Assembly: GCA_947177515.1 (NCBI GenBank)
Contig: CAMWUU010000003.1
Span: 1-29,598 of the forward strand
From: an uncultured Lachnospiraceae bacterium
GTDB taxonomy: Bacteria > Bacillota > Clostridia > Lachnospirales > Lachnospiraceae
Direction: 5' to 3'
Length of the DNA stretch: 29,598 nucleotides
The notes under the pieces are model-generated. The model had not been told where the DNA came from. It was given only the letters and a program-made list of their open reading frames with translations, and did not search any database. The position numbers and the translations under genes were made by a program. The first letter of the stretch is position 1. The number at the start of each line of letters is the position of its first letter. Positions 8,511 through 15,865 of the stretch are shown here, piece after piece.

Positions 8511-8951
8511 ATGATAAACTTCCGCAGAATCACCGAAAAAAATTTTGACGAAATCATCCGTATGAGTCGGCCAGTCGATGAACATTTTGTTGCTTCTAAT
8601 GCCTATTCCCTGGCCCAGGCCTGGCTCTACCGGGAAGAAAACGACGTATATCCTTTCGCAATATACAACGACGATACCGCAGTAGGTTTTATGATGCTCG
8701 ACGAAGACCTTAAAGAGCGTTGTCTTGTGCTATGGCGGATTATGTTCCCTGAAAAAAACACAGGAAGGGGATATGGGACGAAAGCCATCCATCAAATAAT
8801 TAAACTCGCAAAAGAAAGCGGCAAATATGACTTTATGATACTGGACTGCGCGCCGGAAAACGAACGCGCACGGCATGTATATGAGAAAATCGGATTTTAT
8901 GATACCGGCGAAATAGAAAATGGGGAACATATTATGAGATTTGATTTTTAA
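8511..8951 (+). CDS. GNAT-family N-acetyltransferase
   Basis: This 146-residue protein transfers an acetyl group from acetyl-CoA to an unknown acceptor. ATG at 8511 is chosen because GAGGG lies 9 nt upstream; upstream in-frame codons to 8448 would add non-conserved sequence. The acetyl-CoA pyrophosphate-binding motif is RGYGTKAI (about 86-93), preceded by a beta strand L-V-L-W-R-I-M-F. The later block L-D-C-A-P-E-N-E-R-A-R-H-V-Y-E-K-I-G-F is the usual C-terminal GNAT motif with Asn and Tyr. The sequence style resembles spermine/spermidine acetyltransferases of the BltD/PaiA type, but the substrate cannot be read from sequence. It has its own promoter at 8360-8388. Confidence 0.88.
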   Translation: MINFRRITEKNFDEIIRMSRPVDEHFVASNAYSLAQAWLYREENDVYPFAIYNDDTAVGFMMLDEDLKERCLVLWRIMFPEKNTGRGYGTKAIHQIIKLAKESGKYDFMILDCAPENERARHVYEKIGFYDTGEIENGEHIMRFDF

Positions 8952-9020
8952 GTGCCAGCAGCAAAAAATTGCACCCTTTATATCCCATATTAAAATTTTT
9001 AATTCATTCTAAAATTCCTC

Positions 9021-9051
9021 TTGACCTTTACGTAACGGAAAGGTATATGAT
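9021..9051 (+). promoter_or_regulatory. MerR-type promoter and operator (19-bp spacer)
   Basis: TTGACC (9021-9026) and TATGAT (9046-9051) are separated by 19 bp, the long spacing typical of promoters that MerR-family regulators untwist. The spacer holds a 21-bp dyad at 9024-9044 with arms ACCTTT and AAAGGT; 9 of its 10 base pairs match, around A9034. It lies about 95 bp upstream of the MerR-methyltransferase start, so autoregulation is the natural reading. Confidence 0.85.
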
Positions 9052-9063
9052 AGGTATGCAGGC

Positions 9064-9130
9064 GGGGAACAAATATTCCTATCCAGGACAAAAGTTCCCC
9101 AACCCTGACATTTTCCGCGCCATAGGGCGC
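9064..9130 (+). other. Two hairpins in the leader of the MerR-methyltransferase gene
   Basis: GGGGAAC (9064-9070) can pair with GTTCCCC (9094-9100). GCGCC (9117-9121) pairs with GGCGC (9126-9130) around an ATAG loop, ending 4 nt before the AAGGAGG ribosome binding site. They may tune translation or mRNA stability; there is no U-tract, so they are not terminators. Confidence 0.45.
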
Positions 9131-9145
9131 AACAAGGAGGAATTT

Positions 9146-10441
9146 ATGACTTATACCGCAGGTGAACTTGCAAAGAAGCTGGGCATTTCCGCCCGCACTG
9201 TCCGCTTTTATGACGAAAAAAATCTTCTGTCCCCATTGGGTTACTCCGAGGCAGGATACCGCCTCTATAATGATGGGAGCGCTGAACGGCTCCAAAAAAT
9301 CCTGATGTTGCGCTTTATGGATTTTTCCATTGAGCAGATAGAAAAAATCATGCAACAAAACCATTTTAACGTCAAAGAATCGCTTGAAGAGCAGGAACGT
9401 CTGCTTCTGGCAAAAAAACAGCATATCGAACAAATCCTTTCTGCGGTAAAAAAGACAAAGGATATTCTCGCTATAAAACCAGATGATATCCATAAGGAAG
9501 ATGGGCAGGAACCCAAAGCCAAAACCTGGTACACAGAAAATACAGAATCGGACAGTGCCACCAAAAAAACAGATGCGAAGGAAGAAGATTTCTGGGAAAA
9601 TATGCGCCGTATTGTTGATATTACCCGTAAGCGGGAATATGTAATCTCACAGTATGAGCAGGAACATAACTTGCAAAAACGTATTTCCCTCCATGACTAC
9701 TCCACCGCTTCGGTCGGTTTCTACCCGTGGATGCTTGGGAAAATCGGTCTTGCCCCCAATATGAAAATACTTGATATTGGCTGCGGCAATGCTGCCTTCT
9801 GGCGTAATGTCGCTTCCCGGCTTCCAGAGAATCTTGAAATCCACCTTGTCGATTACTCGACGGGCATGTTAGAAAGCGCCGGGAAAAACATGCAGGAAAT
9901 CAAAGCACAATACCCTGAAAAACACCTGCATTATATTCTCGACCGGCGCGACGCAACGGATTTTTCCTATCCTGTTTCCGGTTTTGACCGGATTATGGCC
10001 AACCATTTACTATTCCACTTGAATAAAGAAGCGCGGTCTACACTATACCAGAAAATAAATGCGCTGTTAAAAGACGGGGGACATTTCTCCTGCAGCCTGA
10101 TTGGGAAAAATCACCTGTTTGAACTCCACAAATTAATCTATGAACATTACCCACAAATTAAAATCCCATCCGATTCCTTTGATATATTTTTAGAAAATGC
10201 AGGGCAGGAACTATGTCAGTACTTTACTGTTATTGAAACGGAAGAACAAAAAAACGACCTGCTCGTACCGGACGAACAGGCAGTTCTTAATTATGTCGCA
10301 TCATACTCTGACGAAATAAAAGAAATTATCACAAAGGACAGGGAACAATTTTTAAGCTATGTGCGCGGGAAAATGAACCAGGATGGACTCTTCTACATCC
10401 ACAAATCAACTGGCCTTGTAATCTGCAATAAAATACAATAA
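9146..10441 (+). CDS. MerR-family regulator fused to a SAM-dependent methyltransferase
   Basis: This 431-residue protein starts at the ATG at 9146, with AAGGAGG 5 nt upstream. Residues 1-70 are a MerR winged-helix DNA-binding domain (YTAGELAKKLGISARTVRFYD, then the wing Y-S-E-A-G-Y-R-L-Y). Residues 75-110 form the dimerising coiled coil, and 112-150 a polar linker. Residues about 190-430 are a class I methyltransferase: motif I is ILDIGCG (208-214), the acidic loop L-V-D-Y-S is at 234-238 (Asp236 would bind the SAM ribose), and the D-R-I-M-A-N-H block is motif IV. In usual MerR proteins the C-terminal domain senses a ligand; here it may sense or modify a small molecule. The operator at 9024-9044 suggests that it controls itself. 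Confidence 0.9.
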   Translation: MTYTAGELAKKLGISARTVRFYDEKNLLSPLGYSEAGYRLYNDGSAERLQKILMLRFMDFSIEQIEKIMQQNHFNVKESLEEQERLLLAKKQHIEQILSAVKKTKDILAIKPDDIHKEDGQEPKAKTWYTENTESDSATKKTDAKEEDFWENMRRIVDITRKREYVISQYEQEHNLQKRISLHDYSTASVGFYPWMLGKIGLAPNMKILDIGCGNAAFWRNVASRLPENLEIHLVDYSTGMLESAGKNMQEIKAQYPEKHLHYILDRRDATDFSYPVSGFDRIMANHLLFHLNKEARSTLYQKINALLKDGGHFSCSLIGKNHLFELHKLIYEHYPQIKIPSDSFDIFLENAGQELCQYFTVIETEEQKNDLLVPDEQAVLNYVASYSDEIKEIITKDREQFLSYVRGKMNQDGLFYIHKSTGLVICNKIQ

Positions 10442-10474
10442 ATATACCATAATTATTTCCCGCAAATGGGGATG

Positions 10475-11038
10475 TTACGAAAAATATGCAAATGCAATAC
10501 TATAAGCCATAATACACCACGGCTTTCCCAAAATGATAATTGCAGCAAATTTCTTCATCCCCATTTTCGTCAATCCCGAAAAATAGCAGAAAAAATCATC
10601 CGGAAAAAGAGGCAGTACCATCCCAAGAAAAAGCAGGACGGTATAGGACTTGCTCCTGCCTGCCCATTCTGAATATTTTTCATATTTATCCCTTGGAAAA
10701 ATCCCCTGTACCAGACTTACTCCATATTTTTTCGCGAGGGCAAAAGCAATCAGTGAACCAAGCGAAATACCAATGTAGTTACACCAGAATCCCCCCACGC
10801 TCCCAAAAAGCACCGCACCCACTGCACAACCCAAAAAACCTGGAAGAACAGGGATTACTACCTGCAGCGCCTGGATCATAATAAGAATAACTGGGGCGAA
10901 CACACCGAATTGCCCAATATATTCCTGTAAGGACTGCACAGAATGGAACTTGCCCCCCATATATGCCTTTAGCAGGAAAGTAACCAGTAAAACACAAAAA
11001 AACACTAAAATTGATGTTGAAATTTTTTTAACACTCAT
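10475..11038 (-). CDS. TVP38/TMEM64 (VTT-domain) membrane protein
   Basis: This 187-residue integral membrane protein starts at an ATG with GGAGGTGG 4 nt upstream. It has an N-terminal membrane helix (about 8-25), hydrophobic segments near 45-70 and 75-105, and two more in the C-terminal half. The VTT core is visible as P-V-L-P-G-F-L-G, then I-G-I-S-L-G-S-L-I-A-F-A-L-A-K-K-Y-G, and the terminal LPLFPDDFFCYFSGLTKM block. VTT/DedA relatives are linked to lipid transport or scrambling, but the substrate here is unknown. The gene converges on the MerR-methyltransferase gene with only 33 bp between the stops and no clear terminator. Confidence 0.87.
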   Translation of the reverse strand: MSVKKISTSILVFFCVLLVTFLLKAYMGGKFHSVQSLQEYIGQFGVFAPVILIMIQALQVVIPVLPGFLGCAVGAVLFGSVGGFWCNYIGISLGSLIAFALAKKYGVSLVQGIFPRDKYEKYSEWAGRSKSYTVLLFLGMVLPLFPDDFFCYFSGLTKMGMKKFAAIIILGKPWCIMAYSIAFAYFS

Positions 11039-11085
11039 ACTTCCACCTCCGTAACCTTAGTTTAACATAAAATGATTAAAATAAC

Positions 11086-11114
11086 ATGAAAATTAATTTA
11101 AGTTTTCCTGTCAA
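11086..11114 (-). promoter_or_regulatory. Probable promoter for the VTT gene
   Basis: A perfect TTGACA (11109-11114, minus strand) is followed at 17 bp by TTTCAT (11086-11091), which matches 4 of 6 bases of the -10 consensus. It lies about 48 bp upstream of the VTT start. Confidence 0.45.
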
Positions 11115-11150
11115 TTTATGGTTTCCAAATTTTTCCATTATACATAAAGA

Positions 11151-11199
11151 ATCCTGCCGCCAGTAAAAGCTGTTTTTACGCTTCTCCTGACAGCAGGAT
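11151..11199 (-). other. Long hairpin downstream of the four-gene operon
   Basis: Arms at 11151-11163 and 11187-11199 (13 nt each) pair at 11 Watson-Crick positions. The other two positions are G-U pairs only if the RNA is read from the minus strand (they are C-A on the plus strand). An inner stem GTAAAA (11163-11168) / TTTTAC (11174-11179) lies within. No strong U-tract follows, so it could be a weak terminator, an RNA 3' end or another structured element. It lies 130 bp past the stop of the last operon gene. Confidence 0.5.
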
Positions 11200-11328
11200 A
11201 ACATGGATTTTTCAATTATTTATCTACTTTATAATGATTTTTTCTTTTCAGCTTTTGATATTTCCATTCGGTAAAACATATCAGCATGCGCCTCTCCCCG
11301 CACACAATAATGCCGGACTCCCCCGATT

Positions 11329-12363
11329 TCACATCAGCGCCAATGCCGAATTATCCTTATAATAAAACTGGTAGCGCCCCTGGCTGCGTGCAATATAAGT
11401 TTGTTCCCCAGCTCTTCTTACCGTATCATACTCCAGAATTACAGTCTGTTTCCCAGTTGTCGGCAAACCGTTATACCGCTTTGTCTGTACAACATACGAT
11501 GGCATTGTATAGTTCGTTCCCGTTTCATATATTTTTTGCAGGGAAAGCACTGGAAGCTTTACACCATTTAAAGTTACTGTAATGTCCTCCGGCTTTAGTT
11601 CCGGGGAAATATCTAACACCCCCCTTTTCTCCCCGTTTATTGTAACCTCATATTCTTCCTTTTTCGCCAATATCATCGGTCGGAACCAGAAAAATAACGC
11701 GCTGCTTCCTCCGTTGTTCGACCAGACGGATAAGGAATATACTTCCCCATTGCCAATCTTGAAATTATGTTCCTCATCCCCGTCCACAAGCATATGCCAA
11801 CTCCAGTTCTCCAGTGTCGAAACCTTATAGCTGCTGTCATCAACATAAAAGGTATTATAACAGCCTTTTGGGACAACAATGGAATATTCCCCATTTTTAT
11901 CACTCCAGGCACCCAGGCAGGAACCTCCCGCAAAGCCAATACGGGCAAGCATAAGCGGTGCCGGGAACGGGTTTCCATCAAAATCTGTAATACACCCATA
12001 TAAACGGGCATATTCACAGGAAATTTGCTTCTTGTACTCTTTCCCCCCACAGCGGATTTCCACCAGTATTTCATCCGGAAGTCCTTTCACATCACCAACA
12101 TACCCCGTAAAATTCAGTCCTCCATCACAAAAACTGCTCTCATAAGACTCACAAGCCTGCTCGCTGTCCTCCAAAATATATTCCCCCTGATAGAGCACCA
12201 AATTTCCCGACCTAGCCGTGACACACAAGGTTAATGGGCAGGAATCTCCCCCCAGTTCCGCGTAAATACCAAAATGTGTCCTAGGTGTCATCCATTCCGG
12301 CTGCAAGATCTCTTCTGGTTTCTGTTTGTTTTCAAACCACCAAGCTTCAATTTTCATAAGCAT
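11329..12363 (-). CDS. Cytoplasmic protein with a carboxypeptidase-regulatory-like beta-sandwich domain
   Basis: This 344-residue protein is the fourth gene of the operon, starting 24 bp after the P-loop ATPase stop. ATG at 12363 has AAAGGAT 7 nt upstream. Residues about 118-208 look like a carboxypeptidase-regulatory (transthyretin-like) domain: LYGCITDFDGNPFPAP, then W-S-D-K-N-G-E-Y-S-I-V-V-P-K-G. The N-terminal 110 residues and the C-terminal 120 are also rich in predicted beta strands. There is no signal peptide, so, unlike most proteins with this domain, it should remain inside the cell. A binding or sensing role for the operon is a guess; no catalytic motif is visible. Confidence 0.72.
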   Translation of the reverse strand: MLMKIEAWWFENKQKPEEILQPEWMTPRTHFGIYAELGGDSCPLTLCVTARSGNLVLYQGEYILEDSEQACESYESSFCDGGLNFTGYVGDVKGLPDEILVEIRCGGKEYKKQISCEYARLYGCITDFDGNPFPAPLMLARIGFAGGSCLGAWSDKNGEYSIVVPKGCYNTFYVDDSSYKVSTLENWSWHMLVDGDEEHNFKIGNGEVYSLSVWSNNGGSSALFFWFRPMILAKKEEYEVTINGEKRGVLDISPELKPEDITVTLNGVKLPVLSLQKIYETGTNYTMPSYVVQTKRYNGLPTTGKQTVILEYDTVRRAGEQTYIARSQGRYQFYYKDNSALALM

Positions 12364-12387
12364 GTTACCATCCTTTCGTTTTTATCC

Positions 12388-13896
12388 CTATCCTCTTGGG
12401 CGTTTTATTCCCCCACGCCGTTTTAAACCAAAACCGTGCAGATAAATTTCAGGTGTATTCACCCGGCCATCCCCCGTTTCCTGAAATATTCCGAGATTTA
12501 TCAATACTTCTAGTAATTCCCCGGATGAACTTCCTGGTAAAGATTCCCTTTGTTCTTCCGTCCAATTTTCAATGGAAAGATACTTCAAAAATTCAGTGCG
12601 TTCCATTAACATGGACTGTCCCTCCAATATCCGAACTAAAACACTCAACCATGCATATTCATCTTCCACCAATTCCCTTACACGATCCTTTGAAACCTCG
12701 ACAAGAGCGCTCTGCAACCTTGAAGGCCATATCAACTTATCCTCTTCCAATCTCTCAACCTCGCTAGGATGAGCACACAACTCCTGCGCCGCAAATACAA
12801 AACATTTTAAAAATGGTCTTGGAGAAAGTTCCCCGTTCGCATCCTGAATATGGTTTGGAACCCAACTGTAACTAATTCCCCGCTTTGGATCCTTTCCCAT
12901 ATAAGGACCAATTATTTTTTCTATAAATTTTTTAAATGCATCTTCCGCATCACTGGGTATATATCCTAATGCGCCCTTTTTTTCATTTAATAAAAGAGGG
13001 ATACTTCTCAAATAATCTGCCATTAATTCATTATCACAGTTTGCAAGCCGCTTTACTAAAAGCCGATAAAGTGACAGGGAATCCCACCTAAGTTCCAAAC
13101 GATATGCCCGCATTTTCGCAGAATCTACAAAATGTAACGCCCTGGCATTATACAAATCACTCCGCAAAAATATCTTAGCCTTCAAATTATTCCAACGGTT
13201 ATTACGTATAAACCAAAAACTCAGCAAACTTCTTATATAAATCAAGAGATCATTATAATTAGAGCAAATACGATCAAGCTCATCATACACAATAAATGTG
13301 TGTAATTTCTTTTTGGCAAAATAATCGTCGCACCAATCCAGAAAAGCTCCCCATTTTTCCCTGTTTTCTTCCATAAATCCCAACCATTTTTCTGGCATAT
13401 TACTATGTCCACACAAATCTTGAATCAGTTTTTGCCCCATATAGTCTATCGCACTATTCATCAGTTCATAATCCGATGCAAAATCTTTCAATAATACTGC
13501 GCACAACAGACCACTCCAAAGACAGGTAATCTTTTCAGGATCCTGCACTTTAGCATAAGAACTCAAAACGGTATTAACGGGAAAATTTTTACTCTCTATG
13601 CCGGAAGCCTGGTACCCCACTAAAAAATTTGTATCATTCAACTTCGTAAACCGTTTCCTGTCATTCTCACTTAAAATATGATCCAATCCACCTTTCGAAG
13701 TTAGCACACGGAATAACTCTGATTTTCCGGCTCCCCTGCCGCCTGTAATCAAAAACACCTTTGGTTCAGCTAATTTAATATAGCTGCGTAACGGCAGAAA
13801 AAAAGCAAATAAATTATCTTCATCTTCCGCAGAAGCATTTTCCGGTGCAATTTTCGACATAGACTCCAATAATGATAATTTCTCTTCCAATGTCAT
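12388..13896 (-). CDS. P-loop ATPase (AAA/STAND-like), operon partner of the KGGxGR ATPase
   Basis: This 502-residue cytoplasmic protein starts at the ATG at 13896, whose ATGA overlaps the TGA of the preceding ATPase gene, implying translational coupling; an earlier in-frame start at 13923 is less likely. Walker A is GGRGAGKS (52-59) and Walker B is FIVYDELD (201-208). The I-F-L-R-S-D block (242-247) is a sensor-like strand, and the L-R-W-D-S-L-S-L-Y-R-L-L block (269-280) is the helix often found after the ATPase core in STAND/KAP/ORC-like ATPases. The C-terminal 200 residues look helical, possibly with a winged-helix segment near 420-490. Its direct coupling to a second NTPase suggests a complex. 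Family assignment is not precise. Confidence 0.8.
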   Translation of the reverse strand: MTLEEKLSLLESMSKIAPENASAEDEDNLFAFFLPLRSYIKLAEPKVFLITGGRGAGKSELFRVLTSKGGLDHILSENDRKRFTKLNDTNFLVGYQASGIESKNFPVNTVLSSYAKVQDPEKITCLWSGLLCAVLLKDFASDYELMNSAIDYMGQKLIQDLCGHSNMPEKWLGFMEENREKWGAFLDWCDDYFAKKKLHTFIVYDELDRICSNYNDLLIYIRSLLSFWFIRNNRWNNLKAKIFLRSDLYNARALHFVDSAKMRAYRLELRWDSLSLYRLLVKRLANCDNELMADYLRSIPLLLNEKKGALGYIPSDAEDAFKKFIEKIIGPYMGKDPKRGISYSWVPNHIQDANGELSPRPFLKCFVFAAQELCAHPSEVERLEEDKLIWPSRLQSALVEVSKDRVRELVEDEYAWLSVLVRILEGQSMLMERTEFLKYLSIENWTEEQRESLPGSSSGELLEVLINLGIFQETGDGRVNTPEIYLHGFGLKRRGGIKRPRG

Positions 13897-15230
13897 TCCA
13901 CAATATCCCCCTCGCCAAACCATGCTTCTATCTGATCCATAACAAATTTATAAGGTTCTGCACTTAACCGTTCAACAAATGCCCTTACCCTCACATCCTC
14001 TTCTGCATCCATTGTTGAATAAAGTACAATATCCTGCCTTAGGGAAGCGTCATATGGCAAAAATACAGGTGAATGTGCAACGCCTTTTGCATCAATTCCG
14101 GGAAGTACTTCATCCTCCGCATAATAATTTTCTGCACATACCGTATAAGCTTTCTGAATAAAAAGCTCTTTTTCACGGGCAAAAGAAGACGATGTACTAT
14201 TCTCACACATACAGTCTGCAATAAGAATTGGAATATTATCCACATGACAATCTGCAACTGTATGAATTACCTGTGTCATACCATCCCATGATTGCCTTGA
14301 ATTATTACCAAACAAGACTGCACCATGAGGAAGCTGCGCCACCGCAATTCCCCCCATATCATGGAACCCGGCACGGGCATCAATCAAAATATAATCCAAT
14401 GGATAACAATCTTTTATTTCCTCTAGCATATTGCATAATGCTTCCCGCAAGGCTCCTTCACGATGATCCTGATAGTCAATCCTAGCCAATTTTTGAAGAT
14501 AATGTTCATCCACTTTTCCAGCAGGCATCACATATAAATGGCCATCCCCCTCCCCTAATAAAATTGGCTCAGTCACATCTAAAACATAATCCGAAATATT
14601 CGTATGAGATAGAGGATGCTCTAATAAATAATCCAATACACCGTTCCTGATTAAATCTTCACTAAAAAACAATGTAGCAAGTCCTGGTGCTTCAATATCG
14701 GTATCCACCATCATTACATTCTTCCCCTTGCGCGCCATCTGCAAAGCAACACTTGCCAATGTTGTAGTTCTTCCCATTCCACCCTTAAATGAATAAAAAG
14801 TAATGACCTTCGGCTTATTGCCCCTATATGCTTCATCATAAGACCAGACAGCGTCCGACACCATCCGTTTAGATATCCATGCTTTTTTCGCAATAGGACG
14901 TTCAGCCAAATAGAATTTAATATCTTGATCCATACACCATTCACTGCGCTCCTGGCGCATTATATTCAAAATAGGTTCTTGATATTTATTCACTCTACTA
15001 GGTGCTACTTCCCAATATATATTACCAGAATAATAATCCTGTAAATCCCATATCAAAAGATTTTCTAAATCTGTACGCAATATTTCATCCGGATAATTCG
15101 TATTCCCAAATAGAAAAGTTAATTTTCCAAAAACATCCCTGACAATTGTCACACTACTTAACAAATGGATACCTGACCAATTTAAAATACTTCTGCGCGC
15201 CGTGTCCAATACATTATTAAATGTTACCAT
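13893..15230 (-). CDS. ParA/MinD-like ATPase with variant KGGMGRTT P-loop
   Basis: This 445-residue protein starts at an ATG with AAGGAG 5 nt upstream. Residues 1-130 are an N-terminal alpha/beta region with an I-V-R-D-V-F-G-K-L-T-F-L-F block (29-41). The SIMIBI-class ATPase follows: the deviant Walker A KGGMGRTTT (149-157) keeps the signature Lys149, but the usual P-loop lysine is replaced by Arg153. V-D-T-D-I-E-A-P-G-L (175-184) is Walker A', and Y-I-L-I-D-A-R-A-G (280-288) is Walker B. The 'KGG-x-GR' variant is characteristic of signalling and conflict ATPases rather than chromosome-partition ParA proteins. It lies 30 bp after the HEPN-like gene and overlaps the next ATPase gene by an ATGA. 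No membrane segments are visible. Confidence 0.85.
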   Translation of the reverse strand: MVTFNNVLDTARRSILNWSGIHLLSSVTIVRDVFGKLTFLFGNTNYPDEILRTDLENLLIWDLQDYYSGNIYWEVAPSRVNKYQEPILNIMRQERSEWCMDQDIKFYLAERPIAKKAWISKRMVSDAVWSYDEAYRGNKPKVITFYSFKGGMGRTTTLASVALQMARKGKNVMMVDTDIEAPGLATLFFSEDLIRNGVLDYLLEHPLSHTNISDYVLDVTEPILLGEGDGHLYVMPAGKVDEHYLQKLARIDYQDHREGALREALCNMLEEIKDCYPLDYILIDARAGFHDMGGIAVAQLPHGAVLFGNNSRQSWDGMTQVIHTVADCHVDNIPILIADCMCENSTSSSFAREKELFIQKAYTVCAENYYAEDEVLPGIDAKGVAHSPVFLPYDASLRQDIVLYSTMDAEEDVRVRAFVERLSAEPYKFVMDQIEAWFGEGDIVE

Positions 15231-15260
15231 AATGACTCCTTATAATTTCCATCCCTAATA

Positions 15261-15707
15261 TCAATTAATATATCCATCCATATATTGTTTAATCATTTCA
15301 TCAATCATTATATGTACCGCTCTTTCACACTCCTCTGCATCCCCAAGAGTAAATATTCCATTCCCTTCATAACGTCTTTCAGGATGGTCACGGAACAAAA
15401 CTTCTGGGACAGTGAAAATTTGCTGTTTCAAACCAAGGGCAGGATCTAAAAGTGCTATAGTGGACGAATTCACTACAAAAGAAAACAAATCCCCCGCAAT
15501 TTTTTTAAGATCATGTTTATATTTATTCATAAAGATATTCTTACTGTTTACACCACAATATGTTTTAATCATTGTTTTTAAGGCGCATTCTGCCGAATTA
15601 CCATACAGATAGACAGCATTGTCATAACATTCCTGCACTTTTAAAATACCCGCATCCACAAAATGACGGAGTGCCGCCTCATAAAACTTCTCATTCAAAT
15701 TTATCAT
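15261..15707 (-). CDS. HEPN-like helical protein, first gene of the four-gene operon
   Basis: This protein has 148 residues from the ATG at 15707. GGGGAG abuts that ATG, so a TTG three codons later (15698) with better spacing may be the true start. The N-terminal helices carry F-V-D-A-G-I-L, then D-N-A-V-Y-L-Y-G-N-S-A-E-C-A-L-K-T-M-I, the pattern of HEPN-like proteins ('DA..L ... A..L.G.A.ECALK'). The RxxxxH ribonuclease motif is not evident; instead H-P-E-R-R-Y occurs near 108-113, like the R-Y variant seen in some HEPN relatives. It may therefore act as a binding or regulatory protein rather than an RNase. It has its own promoter at 15737-15764. Confidence 0.72.
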   Translation of the reverse strand: MINLNEKFYEAALRHFVDAGILKVQECYDNAVYLYGNSAECALKTMIKTYCGVNSKNIFMNKYKHDLKKIAGDLFSFVVNSSTIALLDPALGLKQQIFTVPEVLFRDHPERRYEGNGIFTLGDAEECERAVHIMIDEMIKQYMDGYIN

Positions 15708-15736
15708 CTCCCCGCTAAACCCTTTTTCCTATTTCA

Positions 15737-15764
15737 ATTATACAAAAAGATAGCAAATTTGCAA
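15737..15764 (-). promoter_or_regulatory. Sigma-A promoter of the four-gene operon
   Basis: On the minus strand TTGCAA (15759-15764), a 16-bp spacer and a perfect TATAAT (15737-15742) lie 30 bp upstream of the HEPN-like start. It falls between the previous operon's terminator and the first gene, so the four genes can be transcribed independently. Confidence 0.8.
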
Positions 15765-15790
15765 GTATTTTCTTTCAATGCTATATGCAA

Positions 15791-15829
15791 TAAAAACCGC
15801 CGCAGAATAATATAGTTTATTCTGCGGCG
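15791..15829 (-). terminator. Rho-independent terminator of the ABC exporter operon
   Basis: A perfect 13-bp stem (15798-15810 with 15817-15829, starting CGCCGCAG) has a 6-nt loop. On the minus strand it is followed by GTTTTTA. It lies 36 bp after the stop of the last permease gene. Confidence 0.92.
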
Positions 15830-15865
15830 TTCCCTCCCACTATAATATCCCTATCCTTCCACTCC

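Noticed and set aside
13893..15230. Plasmid or chromosome partition ParA
   Set aside because: No ParB gene or parS-like repeats nearby, the P-loop is the KGGxGR variant, and there is a 130-residue N-terminal region.
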